64,000 bases of DNA, taken from NCBI RefSeq assembly GCF_900100315.1, contig NZ_FNFF01000015.1:62001-126000 (forward strand), written 5' to 3'. The DNA comes from Streptomyces indicus. GTDB lineage: Bacteria; Actinomycetota; Actinomycetes; Streptomycetales; Streptomycetaceae. A model generated the notes under the pieces. It ran no database searches and was not told the origin of the DNA. It was given only the letters and a program-made list of their open reading frames with translations. Below, piece by piece: positions 16,615-24,582 of the stretch (position 1 is its first letter; each line of letters opens with the position of its first letter). The translations under genes were made by a program, and so were the position numbers.

Positions 16615-17913
16615 GTGAGCGACAACGCGAACAACGCTGTAGTAGTCCAGTACGGCGATGGCGAGTACACCTACCCGGTGATCGACAGCACCGTCGGGGA
16701 CAAGGGCTTCGATATCGGGAAGCTGCGCGCCCAGACCGGTCTGGTGACCCTGGACAGCGGCTACGGCAACACCGCCGCGTACAAATCGGCGATCACCTAT
16801 CTCGACGGTGAGAACGGCATCCTGCGCTACCGGGGCTACCCGATCGAGCAGCTGGCCGAGCGCTCCACCTTCATCGAGGTCGCGTACCTGCTGATCAACG
16901 GTGAGCTGCCGACCGTGGACGAGCTCGCGACGTTCCGCGACGAGATCACCCGGCACACCCTCCTGCACGAGGACGTCAAGCGCTTCTACGACGGCTTCCC
17001 GCGTGACGCCCACCCGATGGCGATGCTGTCCTCGGTGGTCTCCGCGCTGTCCACCTTCTACCAGGACAGCCACAACCCGTTCGACGAGAAGCAGCGCCAC
17101 CTCTCGACGATCCGCCTCCTTGCGAAGCTCCCGACGATCGCCGCGTACGCGTACAAGAAGTCGGTCGGCCACCCGGTCGTGTACCCGCGCAACGACCTCG
17201 GCTACGTCGAGAACTTCCTGCGGATGACCTTCTCGGTGCCCGCCGCCGAGTACGACCTCGACCCGGTCGTCGTCGCCGCGCTCGACAAGCTGCTCATCCT
17301 GCACGCGGACCACGAGCAGAACTGTTCGACCTCGACCGTCCGCCTGGTCGGCTCCTCGCAGGCCAACATGTTCGCCTCGATCTCCGCCGGCATCAACGCC
17401 CTGTGGGGCCCGCTGCACGGCGGCGCCAACCAGTCCGTTCTGGAGATGCTCGAGGGCATCCGCGACTCGGGCAACGATGTCGACACCTTCATCCGCAAGG
17501 TGAAGGACAAGGAGGACGGCGTCCGCCTGATGGGCTTCGGCCACCGGGTCTACAAGAACTTCGACCCGCGCGCGAAGATCATCAAGGCCGCCGCGCACGA
17601 TGTCCTCTCGGCCCTCGGCAAGTCCGACGAGCTGCTCGACATCGCCCTCAAGCTGGAGGAGCACGCGCTCTCGGACGACTACTTCGTCGAGCGCAAGCTC
17701 TACCCGAACGTGGACTTCTACACGGGCCTCATCTACCGCGCGATGGGCTTCCCGACCGAGATGTTCACCGTGCTCTTCGCGCTCGGCCGGCTGCCGGGCT
17801 GGATCGCGCAGTGGCACGAGATGATCAAGGAGCCGGGTTCCCGCATCGGCCGCCCGCGCCAGATCTACACCGGTGTCGTCGAGCGCGACTTCGTGCCGGT
17901 CGAGGCGCGCTGA
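16615..17913 (+). CDS. gltA: Citrate synthase
   Basis: 432 residues from GTG 16615 (GAGGGA just upstream), close to the usual Streptomyces CitA length; longer in-frame starts add non-homologous residues. Catalytic and substrate residues are present: HADHEQNCSTSTV, GPLHGGAN (His), MGFGHRVYKNFDPRA (His, Arg), PNVDFYTG (Asp). It condenses acetyl-CoA and oxaloacetate into citrate in the cytoplasm, the first TCA step. The hexameric type-II (NADH-sensitive family) sequence begins VVVQYGDGEYTYPVIDSTVGDKG. A strong terminator follows. Confidence 0.95.
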   Translation: MSDNANNAVVVQYGDGEYTYPVIDSTVGDKGFDIGKLRAQTGLVTLDSGYGNTAAYKSAITYLDGENGILRYRGYPIEQLAERSTFIEVAYLLINGELPTVDELATFRDEITRHTLLHEDVKRFYDGFPRDAHPMAMLSSVVSALSTFYQDSHNPFDEKQRHLSTIRLLAKLPTIAAYAYKKSVGHPVVYPRNDLGYVENFLRMTFSVPAAEYDLDPVVVAALDKLLILHADHEQNCSTSTVRLVGSSQANMFASISAGINALWGPLHGGANQSVLEMLEGIRDSGNDVDTFIRKVKDKEDGVRLMGFGHRVYKNFDPRAKIIKAAAHDVLSALGKSDELLDIALKLEEHALSDDYFVERKLYPNVDFYTGLIYRAMGFPTEMFTVLFALGRLPGWIAQWHEMIKEPGSRIGRPRQIYTGVVERDFVPVEAR

Positions 17914-17953
17914 CCGCTCCGGCGCGCCGCTGAGCGCCGCCTGAACCTCACCT

Positions 17954-17987
17954 GAGCCGCGTGGCCCCCGCAGGGGCCGCGCGGCTC
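17954..17987 (+). terminator. Terminator of gltA
   Basis: A 15-bp stem GAGCCGCGTGGCCCC / GGGGCCGCGCGGCTC (one G-T wobble) with a CGCA loop. It is followed by ACGCGTTTTC, so it has a short U-tract on the plus strand. Confidence 0.9.
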
Positions 17988-18084
17988 ACGCGTTTTCGAG
18001 GTCCACCTTGAGGGCCCGGCCCACGCCGAGGGCTTCGAGGGCCCGGCCCGCACCCAGGGCCCCGGCCCGCCACACCCCGCACAT

Positions 18085-18139
18085 GGAGAAGCGCCCCACC
18101 CGCCGGTCCCCCCACGGGCCGGCTGGTGGAGCGCTTCCC
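18085..18139. terminator. Long interrupted inverted repeat
   Basis: AAGCGC-CCCACC-CGCCGG on the left pairs with CCGGC-TGGTGG-AGCGCTT on the right with two mismatches and a 12-nt loop. It may stop antisense transcription entering from copA, which ends 400 bp to the right. Confidence 0.55.
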
Positions 18140-18536
18140 TAGCCCCGGTGCGGATTCCCCCCACGGGATCCGGCCGGGCGTCTGTGATGCGGTCGAGCCT
18201 TCACAAGTCTTCGGTACTGCGGTGTCCAGCGGTCTGCCGGGACGCGTAACGGGAGGGCCGCTCAAAGCTCTCCGTGCACGTGCCCCGGCCAACGCGGACT
18301 GGGAACGTCCCCCAAGACATCCCCTGACGACCGAAACGCCCCCCAAGACGTTTCTGTCATCGCCTCTTAGACCTTCGAGCCCACCGAATGGTTACGTTGG
18401 AATCTCTGTGATCTACGTCTCTCGGCTGTGTCCTGAAACCGTGCCGAATCGGTGCATCGAACCTGATGTGCCGAATCGATCCATAGCGTAAGGGAGTTGT
18501 GGTGAGTATGTGAAGCCCCAGGTGAAACCCGGGCGG

Positions 18537-20870
18537 TCAGGAGAATCGGCGCAGGCGCAGGCTGTTGCTCACCACGAACACCGAGGAGAAGGCCATGGCC
18601 GCGCCCGCGATCATCGGGTTCAGCAGGCCCGCCGCGGCCAGCGGAAGCGCCGCGACGTTGTAGCCGAAGGCCCAGAACAGGTTGCCCTTGATCGTGGCGA
18701 GCGTGCGCCGCGCGAGGCGGATCGCGTCGGCGGCCACGCGCAGATCACCCCGTACGAGCGTGAGGTCGCCGGCCTGGATCGCCGCGTCGGTGCCCGTGCC
18801 CATCGCCAGGCCCAGGTCGGCGGTGGCGAGGGCGGCGGCGTCGTTCACACCGTCGCCGACCATGGCGACCGTACGGCCCTCGCGCTGCAGCCTTCGGACC
18901 ACGTCCACCTTGGCCTGCGGCAGCACCTCGGCGATCACCTGCTCGGCGGGGATCCCGACCTCGGCGGCCACGGTCCGCGCCACGGCGGTGTTGTCGCCGG
19001 TGAGCAGGACCGGCTCCAGACCCAGCGCCTTCAGCCGCGTCACCGCCTCGGCGCTCGTGGGCTTCACCGCGTCGGCGACGGCGAGCACGGCCCGCGCAGC
19101 GCCCTCCCAGGCGACCAGGACCGCGGTCTGCCCGCGCCCGGCGGCCGCGCGCTGTGCGGCGGCGAGTTCGTCCGGTACGGAGATGCCCTCGGCCGCCAGC
19201 AGGGCGGCCCGCCCCACCAGGACCTCGCGGCCCTCGACCGTGCCCCGCACGCCGAGTCCGGGCACGTTGGAGAAGTCCGTGACCGGCGGCAGTTCACCGG
19301 AGGAACCCTCGCCGTCCGACGGCTCGGCTTCGTACCCGGCCGCCACGGCCCGCCCCACCGGATGCTCCGAGGCGTGCTCGACCGCCGCCGCGTACCGCAG
19401 CGCCTGCTTTTCCCCGGTGCCGGGAGCGGTCACCGTCGACACGAGCTCCATCCGCCCGCTCGTCACCGTCCCCGTCTTGTCGAGCACGACCGTGTCCACG
19501 CGGCGCGTGGACTCCAGGACCTCGGGGCCCTTGATGAGGATGCCGAGCTGGGCGCCGCGTCCCGTACCGACCATCAGGGCGGTGGGCGTCGCGAGGCCGA
19601 GCGCGCACGGGCAGGCGATGATCAGCACCGCGACCGCCGCCGTGAACGCCGCGCTCGCGTCGCCCGTCGACCCGAGCCAGAACCCGAGCGTGGCCACCGC
19701 GATCAGCAGCACCACGGGCACGAACACCGCGGCGATCCGGTCCGCGAGCCGCTGCACCTCGGCCTTGCCGGTCTGCGCGTCCTCGACCAGCTTCGCCATG
19801 TGGGCGAGCTGGGTGTCGGCGCCCACGCGCGTGGCCTCGACGACCAGGCGCCCGCCCGCGTTCACCGTCGCGCCCGTCACCGCCGAGCCGGGGGAGACGT
19901 CCACCGGCGCCGACTCGCCGGTCAGGAGCGAGGCGTCGACGGCCGACGTGCCCTCGACGACGGTGCCGTCCGTGGCGACCTTCTCGCCGGGCCGTACGAC
20001 GAAACGGTCGCCCACCCGCAGCGCCTCCACCGGCACCCGCACCTCCACCCCGCCGCGCAGCACGGCCGCGTCGCGCGCGCCCAGCTCCAGGAGCGCCCGC
20101 AGCGCGGCTCCCGCCTTGCGCTTCGCGCGCGCCTCGAGCCAGCGCCCGAGCAGGATGAACGTGACGACTCCGGCGGCCACTTCGAGGTAGATCGTGGAGG
20201 AGCCGTCCGTACGCGACACGGAGAAGTCGAAACCGTGCCGCATCCCCGGCATCCCCGCGTCGCCGAGGAACAGCGCCCACAGCGACCAGCCGAAGGCGGC
20301 GAGCGTGCCGACCGAGACCAGGGTGTCCATGGCGGCCGAGCCGTGCCGCGCGTTGGTCCACGCGGCCCGGTGGAACGGCAGCCCGCCCCACACCACCACG
20401 GGCGCGGCCAGCGTGAGCGAGAGCCACTGCCAGTTGTCGAACTGCAGTGCCGGCACCATCGCCATGAGGATCACGGGCAGCGCGAGCGCGGCGCTGACGG
20501 TGAACCGCTGCCGCAGCCCGTCCGCCTCGCGGTCCTCGGGCGCCGCGGCGCCCGCACCGGCCTCATCGGACGAGGCGGACGAGGCGGACGAAGCGGGCGC
20601 GGCCGGCACGATCTCGTGCGCCGAGTACCCGAGCTTCTCCACGGTCGCGATCAGATCGCCGACCGCGACCTCGCCCCCGTACGCCACCCGCGCCTTCTCG
20701 GTCGCGAGGTTGACCGAGGCCGTGACGCCCTCGATCCGGTTGAGCTTGCGCTCGATGCGCGAGGAGCAGGAGGCGCAGGTCATCCCGCCGATGGCCAGCT
20801 CGACCTCGGAGGTCGGCAGCGGCGCGGCGTCAGGGGTTATGGCAGCGGTGTCGGAGGCCGTCTGGGGCAT
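18537..20870 (-). CDS. copA: Copper-exporting P1B-type ATPase
   Basis: 777 residues from ATG 20870. One N-terminal heavy-metal domain has GMTCASC (Cys32, Cys35). Eight membrane helices are expected. The ion-pathway motif is CPCALGLATPTALMVGT near residue 421, the phosphorylation site DKTGT is near 466, and the hinge is GDGVNDAAALATADLG near 670. The CPC plus metal domain fits Cu(I) export from the cytoplasm. It lies downstream of the CopZ-like gene on the same strand, separated by 112 bp with a hairpin, so it may be read through from the CsoR-type promoter or have its own. Confidence 0.92.
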   Translation of the reverse strand: MPQTASDTAAITPDAAPLPTSEVELAIGGMTCASCSSRIERKLNRIEGVTASVNLATEKARVAYGGEVAVGDLIATVEKLGYSAHEIVPAAPASSASSASSDEAGAGAAAPEDREADGLRQRFTVSAALALPVILMAMVPALQFDNWQWLSLTLAAPVVVWGGLPFHRAAWTNARHGSAAMDTLVSVGTLAAFGWSLWALFLGDAGMPGMRHGFDFSVSRTDGSSTIYLEVAAGVVTFILLGRWLEARAKRKAGAALRALLELGARDAAVLRGGVEVRVPVEALRVGDRFVVRPGEKVATDGTVVEGTSAVDASLLTGESAPVDVSPGSAVTGATVNAGGRLVVEATRVGADTQLAHMAKLVEDAQTGKAEVQRLADRIAAVFVPVVLLIAVATLGFWLGSTGDASAAFTAAVAVLIIACPCALGLATPTALMVGTGRGAQLGILIKGPEVLESTRRVDTVVLDKTGTVTSGRMELVSTVTAPGTGEKQALRYAAAVEHASEHPVGRAVAAGYEAEPSDGEGSSGELPPVTDFSNVPGLGVRGTVEGREVLVGRAALLAAEGISVPDELAAAQRAAAGRGQTAVLVAWEGAARAVLAVADAVKPTSAEAVTRLKALGLEPVLLTGDNTAVARTVAAEVGIPAEQVIAEVLPQAKVDVVRRLQREGRTVAMVGDGVNDAAALATADLGLAMGTGTDAAIQAGDLTLVRGDLRVAADAIRLARRTLATIKGNLFWAFGYNVAALPLAAAGLLNPMIAGAAMAFSSVFVVSNSLRLRRFS

Positions 20871-20936
20871 GGGGTTCTTCCAGGGATACGAGGGGTGGGC
20901 GCCGTGGGGTGAAGCGGGAGCGCCGGCAACGGCCGA

Positions 20937-20967
20937 GGGGGCGTACGGCCGACGGCCGCACACCCCC
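20937..20967 (-). terminator. Hairpin between copZ and copA
   Basis: GGGGGCGTACGGCC pairs with GGCCGCACACCCCC (two mismatches) 15 bp after the copZ stop. It would make copZ mRNA more abundant than the copZ-copA read-through. Confidence 0.6.
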
Positions 20968-20982
20968 TGTCGCTTCGACGGC

Positions 20983-21291
20983 TCAGGCGCGGCCGGTCAG
21001 CTCGTAACCGGCCTCGTCCACCGCGGCGCGCACGGCCTCGTCGTCGAGGGGCGCCTCGGAGATCACGGTGACCTGGCCGGTGGAGGTCACGGCCTTGACC
21101 GAGGTGACACCGGGCAGCTCGGAGATCTCGCTGGAGACCGCACCCTCGCAGTGGCCGCAGGTCATGCCCTTGACCTGGTAGACGGTGGTCACGCCGGCCT
21201 GCGTGTCGGCGGCCTGCGTCGTGCCGCAGCTGCTGCCGCCGCAGCAGGAACCGGTGGTCTCGGCCTGGGGGAGCTCGGTCTGGGCGGTCAT
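20983..21291 (-). CDS. copZ: CopZ-like copper chaperone with Cys-rich N-terminus
   Basis: 102 residues from ATG 21291 with AGGAGA upstream. Residues about 35-102 form a single heavy-metal-associated domain with MTCGHC (Cys45, Cys48), and the fold ends EAGYELTGRA. It hands Cu(I) to CopA. Unusually, the first 34 residues carry an extra Cys cluster, SCCGGSSCG (Cys16, 17, 22), not found in plain CopZ, which may bind additional metal. Expression is probably controlled by CsoR at the palindrome 21388-21406, about 100 bp upstream. Confidence 0.9.
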   Translation of the reverse strand: MTAQTELPQAETTGSCCGGSSCGTTQAADTQAGVTTVYQVKGMTCGHCEGAVSSEISELPGVTSVKAVTSTGQVTVISEAPLDDEAVRAAVDEAGYELTGRA

Positions 21292-21387
21292 GTCGTTCTC
21301 CTGTCGAGGGAGTGCGTTTGCGGGGGTGGCACCAGGGTGCCCCATGGGGAGGCCGGTTCTGCCGGGGCCTCCCTCACGCTCTCCACC

Positions 21388-21406
21388 GTATACCCCTAGG
21401 GGGTAC
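21388..21406. promoter_or_regulatory. CsoR-type copper operator
   Basis: GTATACCCCTAGGGGGTAC: the core CCCCTAGGGG is a perfect palindrome flanked by TA/TA steps, matching the actinobacterial CsoR consensus (TACCCC..GGGGTA). It is upstream of copZ, and its centre (CTA, 21396-21398) is the stop codon of the PrsW-like gene read on the minus strand. Confidence 0.85.
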
Positions 21407-22301
21407 TTTTCCAAGTGCTGTCGCGACGCGCGAGCGAGCGCAGCCACTGGATGCCGATCAGCGAGATCAGTACGAGCCCGCCGACCGAGAACAGCGTGAA
21501 GAGGTGTTTCTGCTGGTCGGTCGGGTCGGGGATGTAGCCCTGGGCGAAGAGCGAGCGGTCGAGGCCGGAGGTGGTGAGCCGCGCGACCAGCCAGATCGCG
21601 ATGCCGTGCATCGAGTCCCACAGAGCGTGCAGCAGCGACACCCCCAGGTACGCGCCGATCACCGGCCCGGCGAAACGGAAGCGGCCGTCGGGGCGGCGGA
21701 AGGCGAAGAGCACCGCGCCCGCGATCGCCGTCCACAGGCCGTGTCCGAAGGGGGCGAGTACCCCGCGCAGGAGTTCCGTCTCCAGGAGGGCGCGCAGATC
21801 GATGCCCTTGGTGGTGACGGCCGCGTTGAAGGCGTACCCCGCACTCTCGAAGGCCGCGAAGCCGAAGCCCACCGCGGCGCCGAGCACCAGGCCGGTCCGG
21901 ATGCCGTGCAGGCGCGGGCGGCGGCGGACCGCCCACATCAGGGCCGCGAGCTTGACCGCCTCCTCGATCAGGCCGACCCCGACGAACATCCACAGGGAGG
22001 GGTGAAGCAGGTAGTACTCCATCACCGAGGCGCCGAGCACCCCGAGGATGCCGCCGGTCACGAAGCAGCCGAGGATCACGCCCACGCCGAGGTCGCGGCC
22101 GTGCCGCTCGTAGGCCCACATGACGAAGACGGCCGGCACCAGGAAGCTGCCGAGCAGGATCAGGGTCGGCAGGAGCGTGGTGTTCTTCGTGGCGTACGTG
22201 ACCACCGCGGTCAGGAGCCACAGGGCCAGGCCGCCCCACAGGCAGCGTTTCCACAAGCCGGGGGTGACCTCCGGAGGGCTGCTCACGGGCGTGGTGGGCA
22301 T
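21396..22301 (-). CDS. PrsW-family intramembrane metalloprotease
   Basis: 301 residues from ATG 22301 with GGAGG upstream. It has about eight membrane segments. PrsW/Abi-type zinc motifs are visible: GLIEEAVKLAAL (paired Glu), FAAFESAGYAF, LAPFGHGLWTAIAG (His) and LLHALWDSMHG (His, Asp). In Bacillus the homolog cleaves anti-sigma factor RsiW; in Streptomyces the substrate is unknown. The gene is directly upstream of copZ on the same strand, and its stop codon lies in the copper operator. Confidence 0.87.
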   Translation of the reverse strand: MPTTPVSSPPEVTPGLWKRCLWGGLALWLLTAVVTYATKNTTLLPTLILLGSFLVPAVFVMWAYERHGRDLGVGVILGCFVTGGILGVLGASVMEYYLLHPSLWMFVGVGLIEEAVKLAALMWAVRRRPRLHGIRTGLVLGAAVGFGFAAFESAGYAFNAAVTTKGIDLRALLETELLRGVLAPFGHGLWTAIAGAVLFAFRRPDGRFRFAGPVIGAYLGVSLLHALWDSMHGIAIWLVARLTTSGLDRSLFAQGYIPDPTDQQKHLFTLFSVGGLVLISLIGIQWLRSLARRDSTWKSTP

Positions 22302-22396
22302 GGCAAGTACCTCCGGATTCAGCGGATTTGACCGGTCGTGAGCGGGGAGGGCCGGCCGGTCGGAGCTGGGCGGACTGCGGGAGCGGTTTGTCCGGA

Positions 22397-22409
22397 GTTT
22401 ATGGTAAAC
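22397..22409. promoter_or_regulatory. Short palindrome before the antiporter start
   Basis: GTTTATGGTAAAC (5-bp arms GTTTA/TAAAC), just 7 bp before the ATG at 22417. The AT-rich setting and lack of a Shine-Dalgarno suggest a promoter/operator with a very short leader. Confidence 0.4.
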
Positions 22410-22416
22410 AGCCGTT

Positions 22417-23631
22417 ATGTCGCAGTCCGGGACGCTGATCCTGATCATGTCCATCGCGGTCCTCGCGCCCCTGCTCGCCTACGGCGTGGGCCGCTGGCTG
22501 CCGGTCCCGCTGGTCATCTTCGAGATCCTGCTCGGCATCGTCATCGGACCCGACGTGCTGGGCTGGGCCACCGAGGGCGAGCTGGTCGACGGGCTCTCGC
22601 ATCTCGGGCTCGCGATGCTGATCTTCCTCGCGGGATACGAGATCGAGTTCGACCGGATCCGCGGCGACACCCTCACCCGGGCGGCCTGGGCCTGGGTCTG
22701 CGCGCTGGTGCTCGGCCTCGGGGTCGGGCTGCTGCTCGCGTCCGGCGGCTTCAGCAAGGCCGTCTGCATCGGCACGGCCCTCACCTCCACGGCCCTCGGC
22801 ACCGTCCTGCCCCTCCTGAAGGACGCCGGCGACCTGCGCAGCCGCTTCGGCTCCGTCATGCAGGCGGTCGGCGCCTGCGGCGAGTTCGGGCCGATCATCG
22901 CGATGGCGATCCTGCTGAGCGGACGCAGCGCCGGACAGTCCACCGTCGTGCTCGTCCTGTTCGGGCTTCTGACCGCGGGCGCGGTGTGGTGGGCCATGCG
23001 CCCGCACCAGCCCTGGTTCGCGCATGTGATCGCCAAGACCCTGCACAGCAGCGGGCAGTTCGCGGTCCGGCTGGTCGTGCTGCTGCTCGCGCTGATGCTG
23101 GGCCTGGCCACCTGGCTCGGGCTCGATGTGCTGCTCGGCGCGTTCGCCGCCGGGATGATCACCCGGATCGTGCTGCACCGGGCGGCGCCCGACAGCGCGC
23201 ACGAGGTCGTCTCCAAGGTGGAGGCGATGGGCTTCGGCTTCCTCGTGCCGCTCTTCTACGTGGTCACCGGGATCAGCTTCGACCTCGCCGCCCTGCTCGA
23301 AGGCGGGCGTGCGCTGCTGCTGCTCCCGCTCTTCCTGGTCCTGTTCCTGTGCGTGCGGGGCGTCCCCGTATGGCTGCTCGCGCCGCGCGATCTCGGCCGC
23401 CGGGACCGGACGGCGCTCAGCGTGTACGCGTCCACCGCGCTGCCGCTGGTCGTGGCGATCACGACGATCGGCCTCGAGGAGCACCTCCTGAAGAGCAGCG
23501 AGGCGGCCGCGCTGGTCGGCGCCGCGATGGTGTCGGTGCTCGTGTTCCCGCTGGTCGCGATGAAGCTGCGGGCGGGGGCCGGGCGCAAGGCCCTGCCCGG
23601 CGGGCCGCGGCAGGGGGCGGAGGCGTGGTGA
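22417..23631 (+). CDS. CPA2-family cation:proton antiporter
   Basis: 404 residues, about 12 membrane helices, matching Na+/H+ exchanger domain PF00999. Motifs: ILLGIVIGPDVLGW near the N-terminus, LIFLAGYEIEF in helix 3-4, VGACGEFGPIIAMAIL in the ion-binding helix (Glu, no classic ND pair), and PLFYVVTGISFDL. There is no C-terminal TrkA-N domain. It should exchange K+ or Na+ for protons at the membrane. The start has no Shine-Dalgarno; the ATG follows AACAGCCGTT closely, suggesting a leaderless or very short leader mRNA. It is divergent from the prsW-like gene. Confidence 0.87.
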   Translation: MSQSGTLILIMSIAVLAPLLAYGVGRWLPVPLVIFEILLGIVIGPDVLGWATEGELVDGLSHLGLAMLIFLAGYEIEFDRIRGDTLTRAAWAWVCALVLGLGVGLLLASGGFSKAVCIGTALTSTALGTVLPLLKDAGDLRSRFGSVMQAVGACGEFGPIIAMAILLSGRSAGQSTVVLVLFGLLTAGAVWWAMRPHQPWFAHVIAKTLHSSGQFAVRLVVLLLALMLGLATWLGLDVLLGAFAAGMITRIVLHRAAPDSAHEVVSKVEAMGFGFLVPLFYVVTGISFDLAALLEGGRALLLLPLFLVLFLCVRGVPVWLLAPRDLGRRDRTALSVYASTALPLVVAITTIGLEEHLLKSSEAAALVGAAMVSVLVFPLVAMKLRAGAGRKALPGGPRQGAEAW

Positions 23632-23671
23632 GGGGGCGCGCCGTGCCGGGGGCGGGGGCGCGGGGTGCCGC

Positions 23672-24343
23672 TCAGGCCTCCGGCTGCTGCGCGGCGGCGC
23701 CGGGTGCCGGGGGCTCCTCGCAGAGCATCGGGTCGAGGTAGCGGAAGAGCACCTTCTTCAGCTCCTCCTGGTACTCCTCACGCTCGTCCGGATGTGCGGC
23801 GATCAGGTCCAGACCGGCCTTGAACAGGGCGAGCGTGGTGGTGGTCACGCGGGTGGTCTCGGCCTTGGGCGCCTCGGGGAGATAGGTCGCGAGTATCTCC
23901 TCGATCCGGTGCAGCACCACGCTGTGGAAGGCCTCGAACGCGGCCGTCACCTGGCCCGGGGCGTCCGGTCCGTGCATCAGGACGTGGAACGCCGGGTTCT
24001 GCGCGTTGAACTCGAGCAGCGGGTCGACCACCGCGTCCAGCAGCTCGGCCAGCGGCAGGTCGAGGTTCGCGGCGGACAGCGCCTGACCGTACGACTCACG
24101 CCACTGCTCCAGGAGCCGGTTGCCCAGCTCGACGGCGATGGCCTCCTTGTTCGGGAAGAACTGGTAGAGCGTCCCGGGGGACACCTCCGCCTCGCGTGCG
24201 ATCGCGTTCGTGCTCGCGGCCGTGTACCCGACCCGGCTGAACACCACGGCCGCCGCGTCCAGAAGCTGCGCGGCCCGGCGCTCGCCGCGGGCCTGGCGGC
24301 GGCGCGGCTTCGGTGCGGCGGGCGGTGGCTCCTGCTCGGGCAT
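23672..24343 (-). CDS. TetR-family repressor of the adjacent MMPL pump
   Basis: 223 residues from ATG 24343. The N-terminal TetR helix-turn-helix is clear (RRAAQLLDAAAVVFSRVGY, TNAIAREAEVSPGTLYQFFPNKEAI). The C-terminal ligand domain resembles TetR_C of multidrug regulators (LLDAVVDPLLEFNAQNPAFHVLM). It is divergent from the MMPL gene at 24583, with two near-perfect palindromes in between. A half-site (ATGCGAGCG, 24382-24390) lies in its own leader. Confidence 0.9.
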   Translation of the reverse strand: MPEQEPPPAAPKPRRRQARGERRAAQLLDAAAVVFSRVGYTAASTNAIAREAEVSPGTLYQFFPNKEAIAVELGNRLLEQWRESYGQALSAANLDLPLAELLDAVVDPLLEFNAQNPAFHVLMHGPDAPGQVTAAFEAFHSVVLHRIEEILATYLPEAPKAETTRVTTTTLALFKAGLDLIAAHPDEREEYQEELKKVLFRYLDPMLCEEPPAPGAAAQQPEA

Positions 24344-24395
24344 CGATCTCTCCAACTCCCTGGTCCCTGTGGGACGAGCCTATGCGAGCGGCCCG

Positions 24396-24492
24396 GGCGG
24401 GCCCCTGTGTGCGAGGGGAACCGGCCGGGGCGGCCCTTGCGTACATGGGGAACCGGCCAGGACGGGCCTCTGCGTACATGGGGAACCGCCCG
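24396..24492. repeat. Three tandem 32-33-bp imperfect repeats
   Basis: GGGGAACC recurs at 24415, 24447 and 24480, each time preceded by TGTG/GCGTACAT-like sequence and followed by GGCC/GCCC. Copies 2 and 3 share GCGTACATGGGGAACC exactly. They lie between the tetR-like start and the MMPL promoter. Confidence 0.8.
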
Positions 24493-24501
24493 AGGTCCCG
24501 A

Positions 24502-24559
24502 TTGACAAATGCGAGCGGTCGCTCGCATTCTTGAAAAACACGAGCGATTGCTCGTGTTT
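24502..24559 (+). promoter_or_regulatory. MMPL promoter with two TetR operators
   Basis: TTGACA (24502-24507) is a consensus -35 box, with a plausible -10 near 24525-24531. Operator 1 (24508-24529) has perfect 10-bp arms AATGCGAGCG / CGCTCGCATT around GT and fills the spacer. Operator 2 (24536-24559) has perfect 10-bp arms AAACACGAGC / GCTCGTGTTT and covers the likely start site. The centres are 29 bp apart, so two dimers on either could block RNA polymerase. The shared core is CGAGCG. Confidence 0.88.
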
Positions 24560-24582
24560 AGCACGGTGAAGGGGACACCGCT

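Larger units (their letters stand above)
17914..18536. other. 623-bp region without a clear gene after gltA
   Basis: It contains the gltA terminator (17954-17987), a stretch of degenerate repeats of GGGCCCGGCCC (about 18000-18070), a second large hairpin (18085-18139), and a more AT-rich tail (18370-18520) with a duplicated TGCCGAATCG (about 18441 and 18471). A 121-codon open frame (18126-18491) has no protein-like features. The AT-rich tail could hold a promoter or small RNA, but I see no firm element. Confidence 0.5.

Noticed and set aside
18126..18491. 121-codon open frame after gltA
   Set aside because: No start signal, composition like random GC-rich DNA, overlaps the hairpin at 18085-18139.
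22397..22409. The short palindrome as a firm regulator site
   Set aside because: Only 5-bp arms; kept as a weak feature, not a finding.
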